DNA of 64,000 bases from an uncultured Lachnobacterium sp. (GTDB taxonomy: Bacteria; Bacillota; Clostridia; Lachnospirales; Lachnospiraceae): NCBI GenBank assembly GCA_937889225.1, contig CALAST010000096.1:12792-76791 (forward strand), in the 5' to 3' direction. The first letter of the stretch is position 1. Every line of letters begins with the position of its first letter. The notes under the pieces are model-generated. The model had not been told where the DNA came from. It ran no database searches and worked only from the letters and a program-made list of their open reading frames with translations. The position numbers and the translations under genes are program-made. This document shows, one piece after another, positions 42,029 through 51,831 of the stretch.

Positions 42029-42319
42029 ATGGTAAAAGGTTTAGGAGAACGACTACACGAGCAACGACTCAATTTGCGAATCTCGCAAAAAGATGCCGCT
42101 CATGCGATTGGCGTTTCTCCATCTATTATTTCAAACTATGAAAGTTCTGAACGAACTCCAAGTGTTGAAAATCTAATGGCACTTGCTGGTCTGTATCGAT
42201 GTTCCGTTGACTATTTACTTGGAATTACAAATACAAATCAAACTTGTATTGATACTTCTATGCTGACAGAAAAGCAACGCTTATTTCTCCAGCAGTTTTT
42301 AGATGAATTAAATGCCTAA
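42029..42319 (+). CDS. XRE-family helix-turn-helix regulator, 96 residues
   Basis: A SinR/Xre-like DNA-binding domain: LGERLHEQRLNLRISQKDAAHAIGVSPSIISNYESSERTPSVENLMALAGLYRCSVDYLLG. The short C-terminal part may mediate dimerisation (LTEKQRLFLQQFLDEL). A GAGGAGG site precedes the ATG. It is divergent from the dynamin-like cassette and convergent with the kinase-STAND gene, a natural position to repress either. The 288-bp gap upstream (41741-42028) holds no other gene and should contain its operators, which I could not pick out. Confidence 0.92.
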   Translation: MVKGLGERLHEQRLNLRISQKDAAHAIGVSPSIISNYESSERTPSVENLMALAGLYRCSVDYLLGITNTNQTCIDTSMLTEKQRLFLQQFLDELNA

Positions 42320-42326
42320 AAGCACA

Positions 42327-42361
42327 AACGCCCTCAAAAGGAATCTCCTTTCAAGGGCGTT
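42327..42361. terminator. Bidirectional terminator between the XRE and kinase-STAND genes
   Basis: AACGCCCT(c)AAAAGGA pairs with TCCTTT(c)AAGGGCGTT around a 3-base loop. T-rich flanks are short, but the stem is strong and the genes converge here. Confidence 0.85.
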
Positions 42362-42372
42362 ATGTCACAATT

Positions 42373-45300
42373 TTATTCCGTTTTCATTTTTTTCACGATT
42401 TCCTCATACAACAAAATACTCTTATTTGTAATCGGACTATTTACTCCATACAATTTTTCCCGAATCTCTTTCGCCTTGTTGCACCAAAACTGTGCTGTCA
42501 AATATTGCTTCTTAGCATAATAAAGCATAGCAATACTATGATATGTATTTGCTGTAGAAGCATTCATCATCCCTAACACTTCTTCTTGTATCTTTCGTGC
42601 AGTTTCCAAGCACGCAAAAGCTTCGTCATATCTCCTTAACATGGTCAAAGAAATTCCTTTGTTATTATAACAACCTGCTACTGTTGGATGTTCCTTGCCT
42701 AAAACCGTTTCATAAATTTCAATAGCTTGCTCATAATGCATCAATGCTTCTTCATAGATTCCATAATGATAACATAAAATTCCAAACGTCACGAATATCG
42801 ATGCAGGATAAATGGGTGGAATATTCTTTAATTGACGAAACAGTTCCATTGCTTCTACTGCAAAGTTATATGAATGTTCGTATGCTCCTTTTTTTTCACA
42901 CAACTTTGCATAATTCATATATAATACAGCCTTTTGAAACATATTCGTCATGCCATGTTTCTCATATATTTCTAATGCCATGGCATAATATTTTTCCGCA
43001 TCTTCATATGCTCTATAGTCTTTATAAATATTTGCCATATTTACATAATACGGAAACAATTCTGCACAATATTTCCCAAGTTGCTTTCCGGCAATCCGAA
43101 CTCCCGATAATTCATAATAAATCGCATTTTCCAAATCACCTGCTGCATAGGCACTATTTGCAATTCTATCCATTGCTTCCATCGCTTCTAACGTATCCGG
43201 ATTTTCATATGTATTGATAAAATGTGTCCAAAATGACTGGTAATATTCCAATGCCTGCACATATCTGCCTTCCTGATAACTCATATCTCCGGCTTTCTTT
43301 GCATACGCTCCGCTTTCATCTGCTAAATTATCTGCTGCATGCAATGCAATCTCCATTCTTTGAAAACGCTGTTCCATCCAATCTTTCGGTGATAATTTTT
43401 CATACTGTGCATAATATGCTTCCAAAAACTTTGCACAAGACTCCTCTTTTTGCGGCAATTCCTTTTTACAAACTTCTCGAATCATAGAGTGAACCAAAAG
43501 CAGATTGTTGGAAGTCTTTTTTATCCATCCGCCTAATTCCAAAAGTCGAATTTTATCTCTTTCCCATTCATCATGGCATCGCAAATACATATCTGCACGA
43601 ACACCTTCCGTTGGAAAAAGAATCGTCTGTGCCATAACATATTTGGATTTTTCATCTAAGACAGATAAATTAAACAACTTTCGTGTATAACGATACAATT
43701 TTTTTCCGCCTGCATCGGAATCTGTATTATAAAAAGAATCCACTAATTTTTGTGGTGTTAATTCACCCCAACTTTGCTCCAACACATTTCCTATCTGTTT
43801 GACAAGAAGTGTATTGTTATCCACCATATGAATTAACTGATACATGTTTTCTTCTTCTCTTGCACCTTTATAATACATACACATCAAATCCAGTAACTCC
43901 GTATCTGCCATTTCTTTTAATGACACACAAACATCCGCTTCCTGCTCAATCAAATATTCCCTGCTTGTAAATATGACTTTCATTTCCAACTGCATCAAAT
44001 CTGCATATGCTGTACTATGCAAGATTTCATATTTTTGTCCCAATGTCACATCAAAATTGTCAATAATAAGAACACTTGTCGAACCATATCCTTGCAGACA
44101 TTTTAAATTCCAACGATACAAATCCCTTTTATCTACTTTTTGATTTCCTTGATACTTTGCATTTTCACCAAAATCCCAGTCATCTCTATGAAAACAAGGC
44201 GGTTCTGTTTGTATGCTCAAAATCGTCTGCTCCAAATCACCGGAAAAAGAAACCCAATAAAAATCAAATTCTTCTTTTAACCGCCATGCCAGTTCCAATG
44301 CTAACTCACTTTTTCCAAGTCCACCATCACCTAAAATATAAATTATCTGATTTTTCTGTTTTAAAAGCTGCTCTAATATTTCAAGTTCCTGCGTTCTTCC
44401 AATAAAATTTTCTGTCGGATGCATGGGCTTGCACTTTGATGACAATTTCAATGTTACAGGCTGTGCATGACTTAACATCACGCTTAATCTTTGTACCATT
44501 TCCGGTAGTGCATAACGCTTATTGGGATTAATGGATAGCATCACACTAAAAAACACTTTTAACTCAGCCCAAACTGTAGCCGGTATATTTTTAAGCCATA
44601 AATGCTTTTGTGTTTCCCAAAGTTCTGTCAATTTCTCATCCAACTGTTTTTGGAACACTTTATCCGGCAAATCCGCATCTTTGTATTCTCCTGTTATTTT
44701 CCCATACAACACTGCTGCAACAGAGTATAAATCTGCTTTTGTCGTAATGCAGGAAAAATAATCCATCCTATCCAAACCTTCCGTACCTTCTGCTTCCAGC
44801 ACTTCCGGAGCTGCATATTGTATGCTATACGCCAACGTTTCATTTCCCGTCAAAGCTCCATCGAAAAGTTGGTGCATACTGCCAAAATCCAAAAGACACA
44901 CATGCTGACGCGTCTTTTTAAAAATATAAATATTAGCAGGTTTTATATCTCCATGAAGCCATCCTATATTGTGGAACTCCTCAAGTTCATGCAGGACAGA
45001 AACTGTTGTTTCTAACATTTGAAAAAGACTTTCCTTTTCCATTTGGTCCCAACTGCATCCACTCGCTGCCTTCATTAAAACATAAAAAGATTCTCCTAGC
45101 GTATAAATTCCTTGTATTTCTACCATTTCATCCGCGGAATTTTTTGCATTCTGCATATAGATTTGATTCTGTTTTTGGCACATATCCAAAAAAGCCTTTT
45201 TTTCTTCTTCAAAAGCCTCTCTTATCTCTTCTGCAATGCAGAGTGCATGGCTTGTTTCATCTCTCTTAAGATATCGACTTAAATGAATGGGATAAAACTC

Positions 45301-45486
45301 CTTTAATAAAACAGGTCTTTGCATCTTTCCATCCTTGCAAAGATACGCCTGATAAACAATGCAACTTGCACCACGTCCCTTTTCTTCATAAATATAAAAA
45401 AGCTCCATTCTACCGGTATCTTGATTTTGAAGATATAAAAAACATTCCTGATTTTGTTCCTTTAATGAAAACCGATAATTCTCCAT
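42373..45486 (-). CDS. Protein kinase - STAND ATPase - TPR fusion protein, 1037 residues
   Basis: Three parts are visible. Residues 30-340 are a Ser/Thr kinase: Gly loop GRGASCIVY (37-45), Lys in LLKEFYP, catalytic HGDIKPAN (178-185), DFGS (200) and APE (226-228). Residues 355-640 are an NB-ARC/STAND-type ATPase: FIGRTQELEIL, Walker A GDGGLGKS (386-393), Walker B VLIIDNFD (472-479). Residues about 690-1037 are tetratricopeptide repeats (AAGDLENAIYYELSG, YEDAEKYYAMALEIYEKHG, YEEALMHYEQAIEIYETVLGKEHP). All kinase residues look intact. STAND proteins assemble on sensing a ligand with their TPRs. It is probably a signalling or defence switch. Confidence 0.88.
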   Translation of the reverse strand: MENYRFSLKEQNQECFLYLQNQDTGRMELFYIYEEKGRGASCIVYQAYLCKDGKMQRPVLLKEFYPIHLSRYLKRDETSHALCIAEEIREAFEEEKKAFLDMCQKQNQIYMQNAKNSADEMVEIQGIYTLGESFYVLMKAASGCSWDQMEKESLFQMLETTVSVLHELEEFHNIGWLHGDIKPANIYIFKKTRQHVCLLDFGSMHQLFDGALTGNETLAYSIQYAAPEVLEAEGTEGLDRMDYFSCITTKADLYSVAAVLYGKITGEYKDADLPDKVFQKQLDEKLTELWETQKHLWLKNIPATVWAELKVFFSVMLSINPNKRYALPEMVQRLSVMLSHAQPVTLKLSSKCKPMHPTENFIGRTQELEILEQLLKQKNQIIYILGDGGLGKSELALELAWRLKEEFDFYWVSFSGDLEQTILSIQTEPPCFHRDDWDFGENAKYQGNQKVDKRDLYRWNLKCLQGYGSTSVLIIDNFDVTLGQKYEILHSTAYADLMQLEMKVIFTSREYLIEQEADVCVSLKEMADTELLDLMCMYYKGAREEENMYQLIHMVDNNTLLVKQIGNVLEQSWGELTPQKLVDSFYNTDSDAGGKKLYRYTRKLFNLSVLDEKSKYVMAQTILFPTEGVRADMYLRCHDEWERDKIRLLELGGWIKKTSNNLLLVHSMIREVCKKELPQKEESCAKFLEAYYAQYEKLSPKDWMEQRFQRMEIALHAADNLADESGAYAKKAGDMSYQEGRYVQALEYYQSFWTHFINTYENPDTLEAMEAMDRIANSAYAAGDLENAIYYELSGVRIAGKQLGKYCAELFPYYVNMANIYKDYRAYEDAEKYYAMALEIYEKHGMTNMFQKAVLYMNYAKLCEKKGAYEHSYNFAVEAMELFRQLKNIPPIYPASIFVTFGILCYHYGIYEEALMHYEQAIEIYETVLGKEHPTVAGCYNNKGISLTMLRRYDEAFACLETARKIQEEVLGMMNASTANTYHSIAMLYYAKKQYLTAQFWCNKAKEIREKLYGVNSPITNKSILLYEEIVKKMKTE

Positions 45487-45586
45487 AGTTCCCCTCCTTG
45501 TTTATTTGATTTTCTGCTATTTTAAAGAAGTACTATGAAAATTACGAACTCTGTTAAGTGTAAATTCATTGCAATTTATAATTGTA

Positions 45587-45629
45587 GCAAGTGCATATTC
45601 GTAATCCACTTCACTACTTGTTCATAACC
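45587..45629. repeat. Dispersed intergenic repeat, copy C (diverged)
   Basis: GCAAGTGCATATTCGTAATC and CACTTCACTACTTGTTCATAACC are recognisable variants of the CAAGCGAATATTCGCAATCC / CGCTTCGCTACTTGCTCATAACC core of the other copies. It lies in the 45487-45638 gap. Confidence 0.5.
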
Positions 45630-45638
45630 ATTTCTTTC

Positions 45639-47324
45639 TTATCCTAACTTCGCCTTTACTCTATCACAAAAATCAGCCACCTCTTTTCTTCTTTCTTCCA
45701 AACTCGGTTCTATTTTTGCAAGATTTTCATAGCTTTGCAAAAGGGCATCTATTGTTTGTAAAATCCGTTTGCATGGTGGATACTTACTCTCACAATATCC
45801 TGCTTCATCATCACATAAACTCAATAACACATTTAATTCATATACTCTTGCATAACATTCTAAAGGACTTAGCGATTTACAAGCAAAACGAAGAAGTGCA
45901 TCCAATGGATTTTTAAACGATATTCTTGCATATCCAACTGCTTTTAAATCTGCATTCGCCTCACTCAAAAAATCCCTCCACAAACCATCTGCCTCTTTTT
46001 GACTGTTTGCCATAAATGAATTAGTAGGATTGCTCCATCTTTCCATAAGAAAATGGAAAAACAATACAATCAAAATATCATGTCTGTCTATTCTATGTGG
46101 CAAATTTGGCATGCTTATAATTTCCGAATATTTTAATATATTTTTCGTAATCTCCTTTGGAAGCCCACCATATTCCATCGAATAAATCTTCGTACTGCGA
46201 CTTCTTTCCGGATTCGGTTTCATAACTCGATACGACAAAAACCTGCAATACAAATCTTGTGACATAATCACTTCCGAATCACTTCTCAATTTTACGGGAA
46301 GACCATAGTCTTCCGTAAGTCCAAATGTATTCACGTATCGTATTATCGTATTTTTTAAATAAGGTGTGCTATATGATAGTGGAACGGTTGTATTCCCCAT
46401 ATCCTTGTCCCGCAAAATAGATTTTTCTGACATCAATTCAAATGCATCTTTGCTATATTGCTTGTCTGCACTATCTTCTTTATAAACAGCAGCTTGGCAA
46501 CATGCCTTCAAAATCTTTATCTGAAATTCTTCTAATTTCATTCCAACTAACCTTGCTGCCCACTTCGCCTCCGATTCTTTTGTGTGTAAATGCTTTATTT
46601 TGTGTTCGTCTATCTTTTTCGTTTTTAATACTTCTCTTGCCTCGTTACAATATGTATCTGCTATCTTTTTCAACTTATTTACAAGTCGCCAATCGTCATA
46701 CCCGTTTTCTATACAATATAAAACAATCAATTCAAACGGAATGGCAACACTTAGCTCTCTAAAAAATGCCCCGCTTCCTAATAGCTTATTTAATTCTTTT
46801 TTATTCATTCCCATAGCAAAACCAAGCCGAATCATAGGACGACGTTCGATAGTGGCATACAATAAAATCTTTTTCAGTTTTGAAGGTGTTATTGGAATCT
46901 CATCTGCAACACCTTCATCTAGTATTACCTTTCGTTCTTTATAACACTTTTGAAGAACTTCTATCATCTTTCCAATCAATTTCGGTTCTGTCAAACTATC
47001 ATAAATTACCTCATCCATACAATATTTTGTATTTGTTATCTGCACTCCGTTTTCATCTTTGCTAATACAATTTTTCTCAAAACCACCTAACAATTTTTCG
47101 AAAATATATCTTCGAATTTCTGCTGCCGCCCGTTCATTTCTTAATGGAATATTACATAGATGTACAAATGCTTCATAAGAATGATACCAAAGCACATCTT
47201 CTACACTTAACTTTTCATCTGCTAACAACTGATATACATCCAAAATATTTTCCTGATATAGTTTCTTTTCATATTCTTCTACACTTTCTTTTGCAAATTT
47301 TGTATACTCTAAATCTTGCACCAT
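45639..47324 (-). CDS. Protein of unknown family, 561 residues
   Basis: The start is taken at MVQDLEYTKFAKESVEEYEKK; GTG and ATG codons 3-12 bases upstream are alternatives because the GGTGGGG site is close. The protein is mostly alpha-helical and soluble, with a central ERRPMIRLGFAMGMNKKELNKLLGSG that could be a helix-turn-helix-like or repeat segment. A C-terminal part is Cys-containing (LCDDEAGYCESKYPPCKRI). No catalytic motif is recognised. It lies 152 bp upstream of the kinase-STAND gene in the same direction, so it may be functionally linked. No function is claimed. Confidence 0.7.
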   Translation of the reverse strand: MVQDLEYTKFAKESVEEYEKKLYQENILDVYQLLADEKLSVEDVLWYHSYEAFVHLCNIPLRNERAAAEIRRYIFEKLLGGFEKNCISKDENGVQITNTKYCMDEVIYDSLTEPKLIGKMIEVLQKCYKERKVILDEGVADEIPITPSKLKKILLYATIERRPMIRLGFAMGMNKKELNKLLGSGAFFRELSVAIPFELIVLYCIENGYDDWRLVNKLKKIADTYCNEAREVLKTKKIDEHKIKHLHTKESEAKWAARLVGMKLEEFQIKILKACCQAAVYKEDSADKQYSKDAFELMSEKSILRDKDMGNTTVPLSYSTPYLKNTIIRYVNTFGLTEDYGLPVKLRSDSEVIMSQDLYCRFLSYRVMKPNPERSRSTKIYSMEYGGLPKEITKNILKYSEIISMPNLPHRIDRHDILIVLFFHFLMERWSNPTNSFMANSQKEADGLWRDFLSEANADLKAVGYARISFKNPLDALLRFACKSLSPLECYARVYELNVLLSLCDDEAGYCESKYPPCKRILQTIDALLQSYENLAKIEPSLEERRKEVADFCDRVKAKLG

Positions 47325-47595
47325 ATTCATCCCCACCTATCTCCAACATATATACCATTTTTATCATAATGTTTTATAGTATGTTCGCATTACAGTCATA
47401 AAACTAATAAATAGCTCTAAAACATTTTTTACACTTACATTATAACAAACTTCTTATCTATGCTCAAACTATGCGATTGTCTCAATCTCTCATTTTAAAA
47501 TTAAACATATATACTTGCTAAAAATATATTAAGGTAACATATTAAAAAAAATTTAGGCATAAGATATACCAATATGCAACGCAAAGGAATCTCTC

Positions 47596-48345
47596 ATGCC
47601 TAAATTTTTAAAATTTCTTTTATTTCTCGCTCTTATCATTTTTGCAGCTTTCACTATTCCTTCTTTCCTTCCATCTTCGGATACGCCAAATCAAAACACA
47701 GAGTCTGTCAGCGAATCCGTTTCGGAAACAGAAGTGACAAATCTTGGTACTGTTGTAATTGATGCTGGTCATGGCGGACTCGACCCCGGAAAAGTGGGTG
47801 TCAATGATGCTTTAGAAAAAGACATCAATCTTTCCATCACGCTCATGCTAAAAGACCTCCTTGAAACACAAGGCTTTCAAATCGTACTTACCAGAGACTC
47901 CGACCAAATCATGGCAGCTCTTGATTCCAAAACCCCAAAAAAAGATGATATGATAGCACGAGCCAATCTTATCCAAGAAACAAACCCTATCTTTACCATC
48001 AGCATCCACCAAAACAGCTTTCCGGAGCCTTCCGTCTCTGGTCCGCAAGTATTTTACTATACCAACTCCACAGAAGGAAAACTACTCGCAGATACTATCC
48101 AAGCAAGCCTAAATGAACAACTCACACCAAAAAAAGAACGCGTTTCCCAATTCAATGATGCCTATTTTCTGCTAAAAAATACACCCACACCTATCGTTAT
48201 CGTAGAATGTGGGTTTTTAAGCAATGCTGACGAGGCAAATCTGCTGATACAGGAATCTTACCAGCAGAAAGTCGCCCACGCTATTTATGATGGAATTCTC
48301 TCCTATTACGAATCTAGTTTGTCAATTCCTGAATCGTCTGAATAA
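47596..48345 (+). CDS. N-acetylmuramoyl-L-alanine amidase (Amidase_3, CwlD-like)
   Basis: 249 residues. A signal or anchor helix (about 3-22) is followed by a short linker and the zinc amidase domain. Zinc ligands and catalytic residues are in VIDAGHGGLDPG, the Glu of EKDINL, FTISIHQNSF and VECGFLSN. It cuts the amide bond between muramic acid and the stem peptide outside the membrane. CwlD-type enzymes act in spore cortex muramic-lactam formation, but a general wall role is also possible. Its last 32 bases overlap the 3' end of the DUF6240 gene on the other strand. Confidence 0.93.
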   Translation: MPKFLKFLLFLALIIFAAFTIPSFLPSSDTPNQNTESVSESVSETEVTNLGTVVIDAGHGGLDPGKVGVNDALEKDINLSITLMLKDLLETQGFQIVLTRDSDQIMAALDSKTPKKDDMIARANLIQETNPIFTISIHQNSFPEPSVSGPQVFYYTNSTEGKLLADTIQASLNEQLTPKKERVSQFNDAYFLLKNTPTPIVIVECGFLSNADEANLLIQESYQQKVAHAIYDGILSYYESSLSIPESSE

Positions 48346-51300
48346 AGCTTTCTGCGATATGATACAAACTTTTTGTCTGAACAGGACTCTTTTCTCCTGT
48401 TTCAGACGAACTGTTTTTTTCAAACTGCCACATCGACAAATCCGCAACTTTGGCTACACGGATATCCACATTTTCTCCACCTTCTGTTTGCATCTTTTCT
48501 GTAAGAATTTCTAAGTTCTCTGCAAATAATTTTCTTGTTTCTTCATCGGTTGTTGCAATCACGCCTGAAATACCGTTTTCTTTGGCTTCAAATGAGGCAG
48601 CTACTTTTTCCATTAAGGCTCCTCTAAAGAAAATATCCACAAAGCCTTTATCTTCTTTTCCGCGTACAATCTTAAGAGAAACACCTGTAACCGAGTCACC
48701 TGTAGCTACCGGCACAAGATAACTTTCTTCTTTTGCCTTTTGTGAACAAAGCATAAACTGCTGACTCATAAGTCTCAAATCATTAATATCTTTTACACTT
48801 ACGGTTTCATTTTCAATAATCATCGTTTGCATTACACGCTCTGCTACTTCTGCCAAAGTCTCTTGTGCTTTTGCCATCTCCTCCGGTGCTTTTACGGCTT
48901 CTCCAAAACGCTCCATAACGGTATTTTTCATCTCGGCAATCATTGCTTTATAATCATCACTCTTATTTTCCGTTCCAAATAATACATCAAATGCATTGCT
49001 TGGATTTTTCAGAAGACGAGAAACTGCTAATACATTTCTCGCACTATTTTTCATATCATATTTTTCCAAATATGCATACACATCATCCGCAGCTTCCAAT
49101 ACCCCTGTATATTCTGTTAGCAATTCGGTGTGATATTGCTGTTCTAATGCTATTGTTTCTTCACTTACGGTATCTTGTAACGCTTCCATAAGTTGTTCCG
49201 GTGTCATATCTTCCCAATTTTCCACCTGTGCCAAACTTTCCGGTGAAAGCTCACTCATAACTTTCTGAACACAGTCTGCCTGATAAGAAGACAAAATCTG
49301 CTCATCAATACGAGCCCCTTTGATACTTCCCTGTACTCCTATAAAATTGTCATTGATACTATAATCCATTGATTTTTTTCCGGAACGAACCGCAGTTAAA
49401 AGATTTTTCATAGTAATATCCGCACCTTGATTTACTAATGCACCAATGACCGCACCATCTGTCTTTTCCACTTGTGCAATCAAACGATAAATGCCAATAT
49501 AACTCTCTCTTTCTTCCGGTGTAATCTCATGGTTCTTTTCTAACTTCCACAAAAACTTACTGAATCGCTCGGTATCTTTTTCACCCAACTCTGCCTGAAT
49601 CGATTCTGCCAATTCATTTAACTGAGTAATCTCCATTTCCAATGGATTTTCTCCACGACGAATCATTTCCAATGTGACAGCAGGTGTCATATTTTCAAAA
49701 AGTTTCTGCACTTCCATATCCTTTGCCTTGATATTTTGGATATTTTCAACATTCAACTCTGTATTATTATATGCTAAAATGCGAACGGCTCTTTGATTTG
49801 CCTTTGTTTCTTCCAATCCCAAATTGCGTAAAATATCATCAATATTTTGGAATGCCTTTTGAATGGAATCACCCATATCACTACGTGGTGCAGTCCAAAG
49901 CGTTTCATAGCTTTGGAGTGCCTTATCCATTGTAGCTTTCAAAACATTTCCTGCTTCATGAAGTGTTGAAATTGTCTCATCATGCTGACCAATCTGCAAA
50001 ATATATGCCGGTTGGAATTTCAATTCCTCCACATAATGTGTTGTCTTGGAAAAGATGCTGATATTTTCAGATGTCGTTTCTACACCTGCATGTGTCATTA
50101 AATCTTTATAATACTGGTTCTCTTGATTTTTTAAATCTTGCACAAGCTGCTCTAATGGCTTTGTATCAATTGCAATTCCTCGTTTCAAAAGTGAATAATT
50201 TGCTTCTAATGTCATTGCAAGACGAGTCTCTTCTAACTGTCGTTTTGCTGTTATAAAGCTAACATTGCTTTCCATTTCTATGTTGATACTAACACTTGCA
50301 GATTCTTCCCTATTTCCTTTTGCAATACTAAGTGCCTCAATGGAAAGGTGCATTTCATGGTTTATACAATATGCTACATCTGTATCTGTCGCTTCCGTAA
50401 TAATATCCATCGCCGCTTTTGCCCGGTCTGTATAAGAAAATCCGTTAATTAAAAAAGCATCCATTGGACGTTTTCCATCTTGCATTGCCTCTATAATATT
50501 GCTTAATATAAAATCATTATCGCCTTCTGCTGTTTTCCATTGGGAAACGTTTGCGGAGAATGTATTTAATTGTTCTAGGTAAGTAAGATTCTTCACATTT
50601 AATTCTATGTTATTTTGTACCAACCATTGACATTCTCCTAATGTCTCCTCATTTACCGGAAGATTTGCATCCTTAATCACCTGTTTTAACTGACTCTCCA
50701 ATGCTGCAAAATCAATTCCCATATTTGGATGCTTTACATTCACAGCAGAATATTGTGCCATATAAACATTCTGAATCGTTGGTTCAACTCCATTGCGAAT
50801 CAAATATTCTTTTACACCATCTTCCAATGTTCTAATCGCTGTTGCTGTTTCATATGCCATCTGCACATCTTCTACATTTGATTTTGAATTTGGAAGATTT
50901 GCCTCTTTTAGCATTTGGCTGATTTGGTTTGCAATGGCTGCACTACCCGTAATCGCTTCTAATTGCTCCTTACTAAGGTCATCTCCATATGCTGAAATAT
51001 CTACACCCATTTCTGCTAAATTCGCTTTTATTTTATCTACTACTGTGATAATTGTTTGACTATCGGAATCCAATGCAGAAAATCCATTTTCTTCTATTTC
51101 TTTTAAGTCTTCTTCCGATGTGGTATTTGCAATAACCGCCATTTGATTTCTTCTGCTTTCTGCCGACATATCCACTTGAGAATCCAACTGCTCTACAACT
51201 GTTTTTTCTTCTTCTTTTTCCGGTTTTGTATAAACAGCATTTGGCATAAAATAACCACCACCTTCTGTCATACGATAGCTTTCCTGCACTTTTCCATATT

Positions 51301-51415
51301 CCAATACGGATTTTCCCATATTGGTTTCATTTACCGCATCTGCATTTATATTTGTATTTTGGTATCCGCTGTTTTGTAAATATTTTTCAATTGCCTTAGT
51401 GTGATTTACATACAT
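48314..51415 (-). CDS. DUF6240-like giant helical protein, 1033 residues
   Basis: A cytoplasmic-looking protein with no signal or membrane helix. Its body is made of repeated helical units with the theme of an NGxx(V/I)xxxNVxxxxxL motif (ITAYGDDLSKEQLEAI, YLIRNGVEPTIQNVYMAQY, LINGFSYTDRAK, LVNQGADITMKNLLTAV). The C-terminal 150 residues form a different alpha/beta domain (VSLKIVRGKEDKGFVDIFFRG), recalling the end domain of flagellar hook-length control proteins. I recall this as DUF6240 in Lachnospiraceae. A flagellar ruler-type role is a guess. A weak ribosome site precedes the ATG. Confidence 0.75.
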   Translation of the reverse strand: MYVNHTKAIEKYLQNSGYQNTNINADAVNETNMGKSVLEYGKVQESYRMTEGGGYFMPNAVYTKPEKEEEKTVVEQLDSQVDMSAESRRNQMAVIANTTSEEDLKEIEENGFSALDSDSQTIITVVDKIKANLAEMGVDISAYGDDLSKEQLEAITGSAAIANQISQMLKEANLPNSKSNVEDVQMAYETATAIRTLEDGVKEYLIRNGVEPTIQNVYMAQYSAVNVKHPNMGIDFAALESQLKQVIKDANLPVNEETLGECQWLVQNNIELNVKNLTYLEQLNTFSANVSQWKTAEGDNDFILSNIIEAMQDGKRPMDAFLINGFSYTDRAKAAMDIITEATDTDVAYCINHEMHLSIEALSIAKGNREESASVSINIEMESNVSFITAKRQLEETRLAMTLEANYSLLKRGIAIDTKPLEQLVQDLKNQENQYYKDLMTHAGVETTSENISIFSKTTHYVEELKFQPAYILQIGQHDETISTLHEAGNVLKATMDKALQSYETLWTAPRSDMGDSIQKAFQNIDDILRNLGLEETKANQRAVRILAYNNTELNVENIQNIKAKDMEVQKLFENMTPAVTLEMIRRGENPLEMEITQLNELAESIQAELGEKDTERFSKFLWKLEKNHEITPEERESYIGIYRLIAQVEKTDGAVIGALVNQGADITMKNLLTAVRSGKKSMDYSINDNFIGVQGSIKGARIDEQILSSYQADCVQKVMSELSPESLAQVENWEDMTPEQLMEALQDTVSEETIALEQQYHTELLTEYTGVLEAADDVYAYLEKYDMKNSARNVLAVSRLLKNPSNAFDVLFGTENKSDDYKAMIAEMKNTVMERFGEAVKAPEEMAKAQETLAEVAERVMQTMIIENETVSVKDINDLRLMSQQFMLCSQKAKEESYLVPVATGDSVTGVSLKIVRGKEDKGFVDIFFRGALMEKVAASFEAKENGISGVIATTDEETRKLFAENLEILTEKMQTEGGENVDIRVAKVADLSMWQFEKNSSSETGEKSPVQTKSLYHIAESFIQTIQELTN

Positions 51416-51449
51416 ATCTATTCACTTTATGCATTTTTTATCCAATACC

Positions 51450-51685
51450 GTCAAGCGGATATTCGCAATCCGCTATCGCTACTTGCTCATAACCGAATAA
51501 CCGCTTTGCGGTTTGTCAGATGGAGCTTGAAATCTCCACCTGACACAAGATAATGTGAACACTTAGTAAGCACAAACGAAGTGTAGTGCGAACTTAGTGA
51601 GAACATATGCCTGTGGCAAACTCCCCCTACCCACCACTTAGTGCTCTACGCACTTGAAGTGGGGGATTTTCTTGATTCGGTTAAA
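51450..51685. repeat. Composite dispersed repeat, copy D, with GTGC-loop hairpin
   Basis: It starts GTCAAGCGGATATTCGCAAT plus the core CGCTACTTGCTCATAACC and continues with short hairpins (AACCGCTTTGCGGTT; GGAGCTTGAAATCTCC). Internal direct repeats of ACTTAGT(A/G)AG follow. It ends with the hairpin CCCAC/GTGGG around GTGCTCTACGCAC, then TTTTCTTGATTCGGTTAAA. Bases 51636-51685 are identical, in inverted orientation, to 63951-64000. It fills most of the 51416-51831 gap. No gene is seen there. Confidence 0.75.
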
Positions 51686-51786
51686 TATCGGATAATAAAA
51701 TACACTTGTCTCCCTATTTATTTTATACTTTATCATTAAATATATCGGCTCTCCTCAATCATTCCATAACCATCTGCTAACACAGC

Positions 51787-51818
51787 AAAAAACAGGAACT
51801 TCCGCAGAAGTTCCTGTC
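51787..51818 (-). terminator. Terminator of glgB
   Basis: GACAGGAACTTC and GAAGTTCCTGTTTTTT on the minus strand, a perfect 11-bp stem with a 4-base loop and six T, 14 bases after the glgB stop. Confidence 0.94.
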
Positions 51819-51831
51819 TCATTACCTTTAT

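Noticed and set aside
37360..47324. Known restriction-modification, CBASS, retron or toxin-antitoxin system
   Set aside because: No methylase, nuclease, cyclase, reverse transcriptase or paired small toxin motif is visible. The block is left as a candidate of unknown type.
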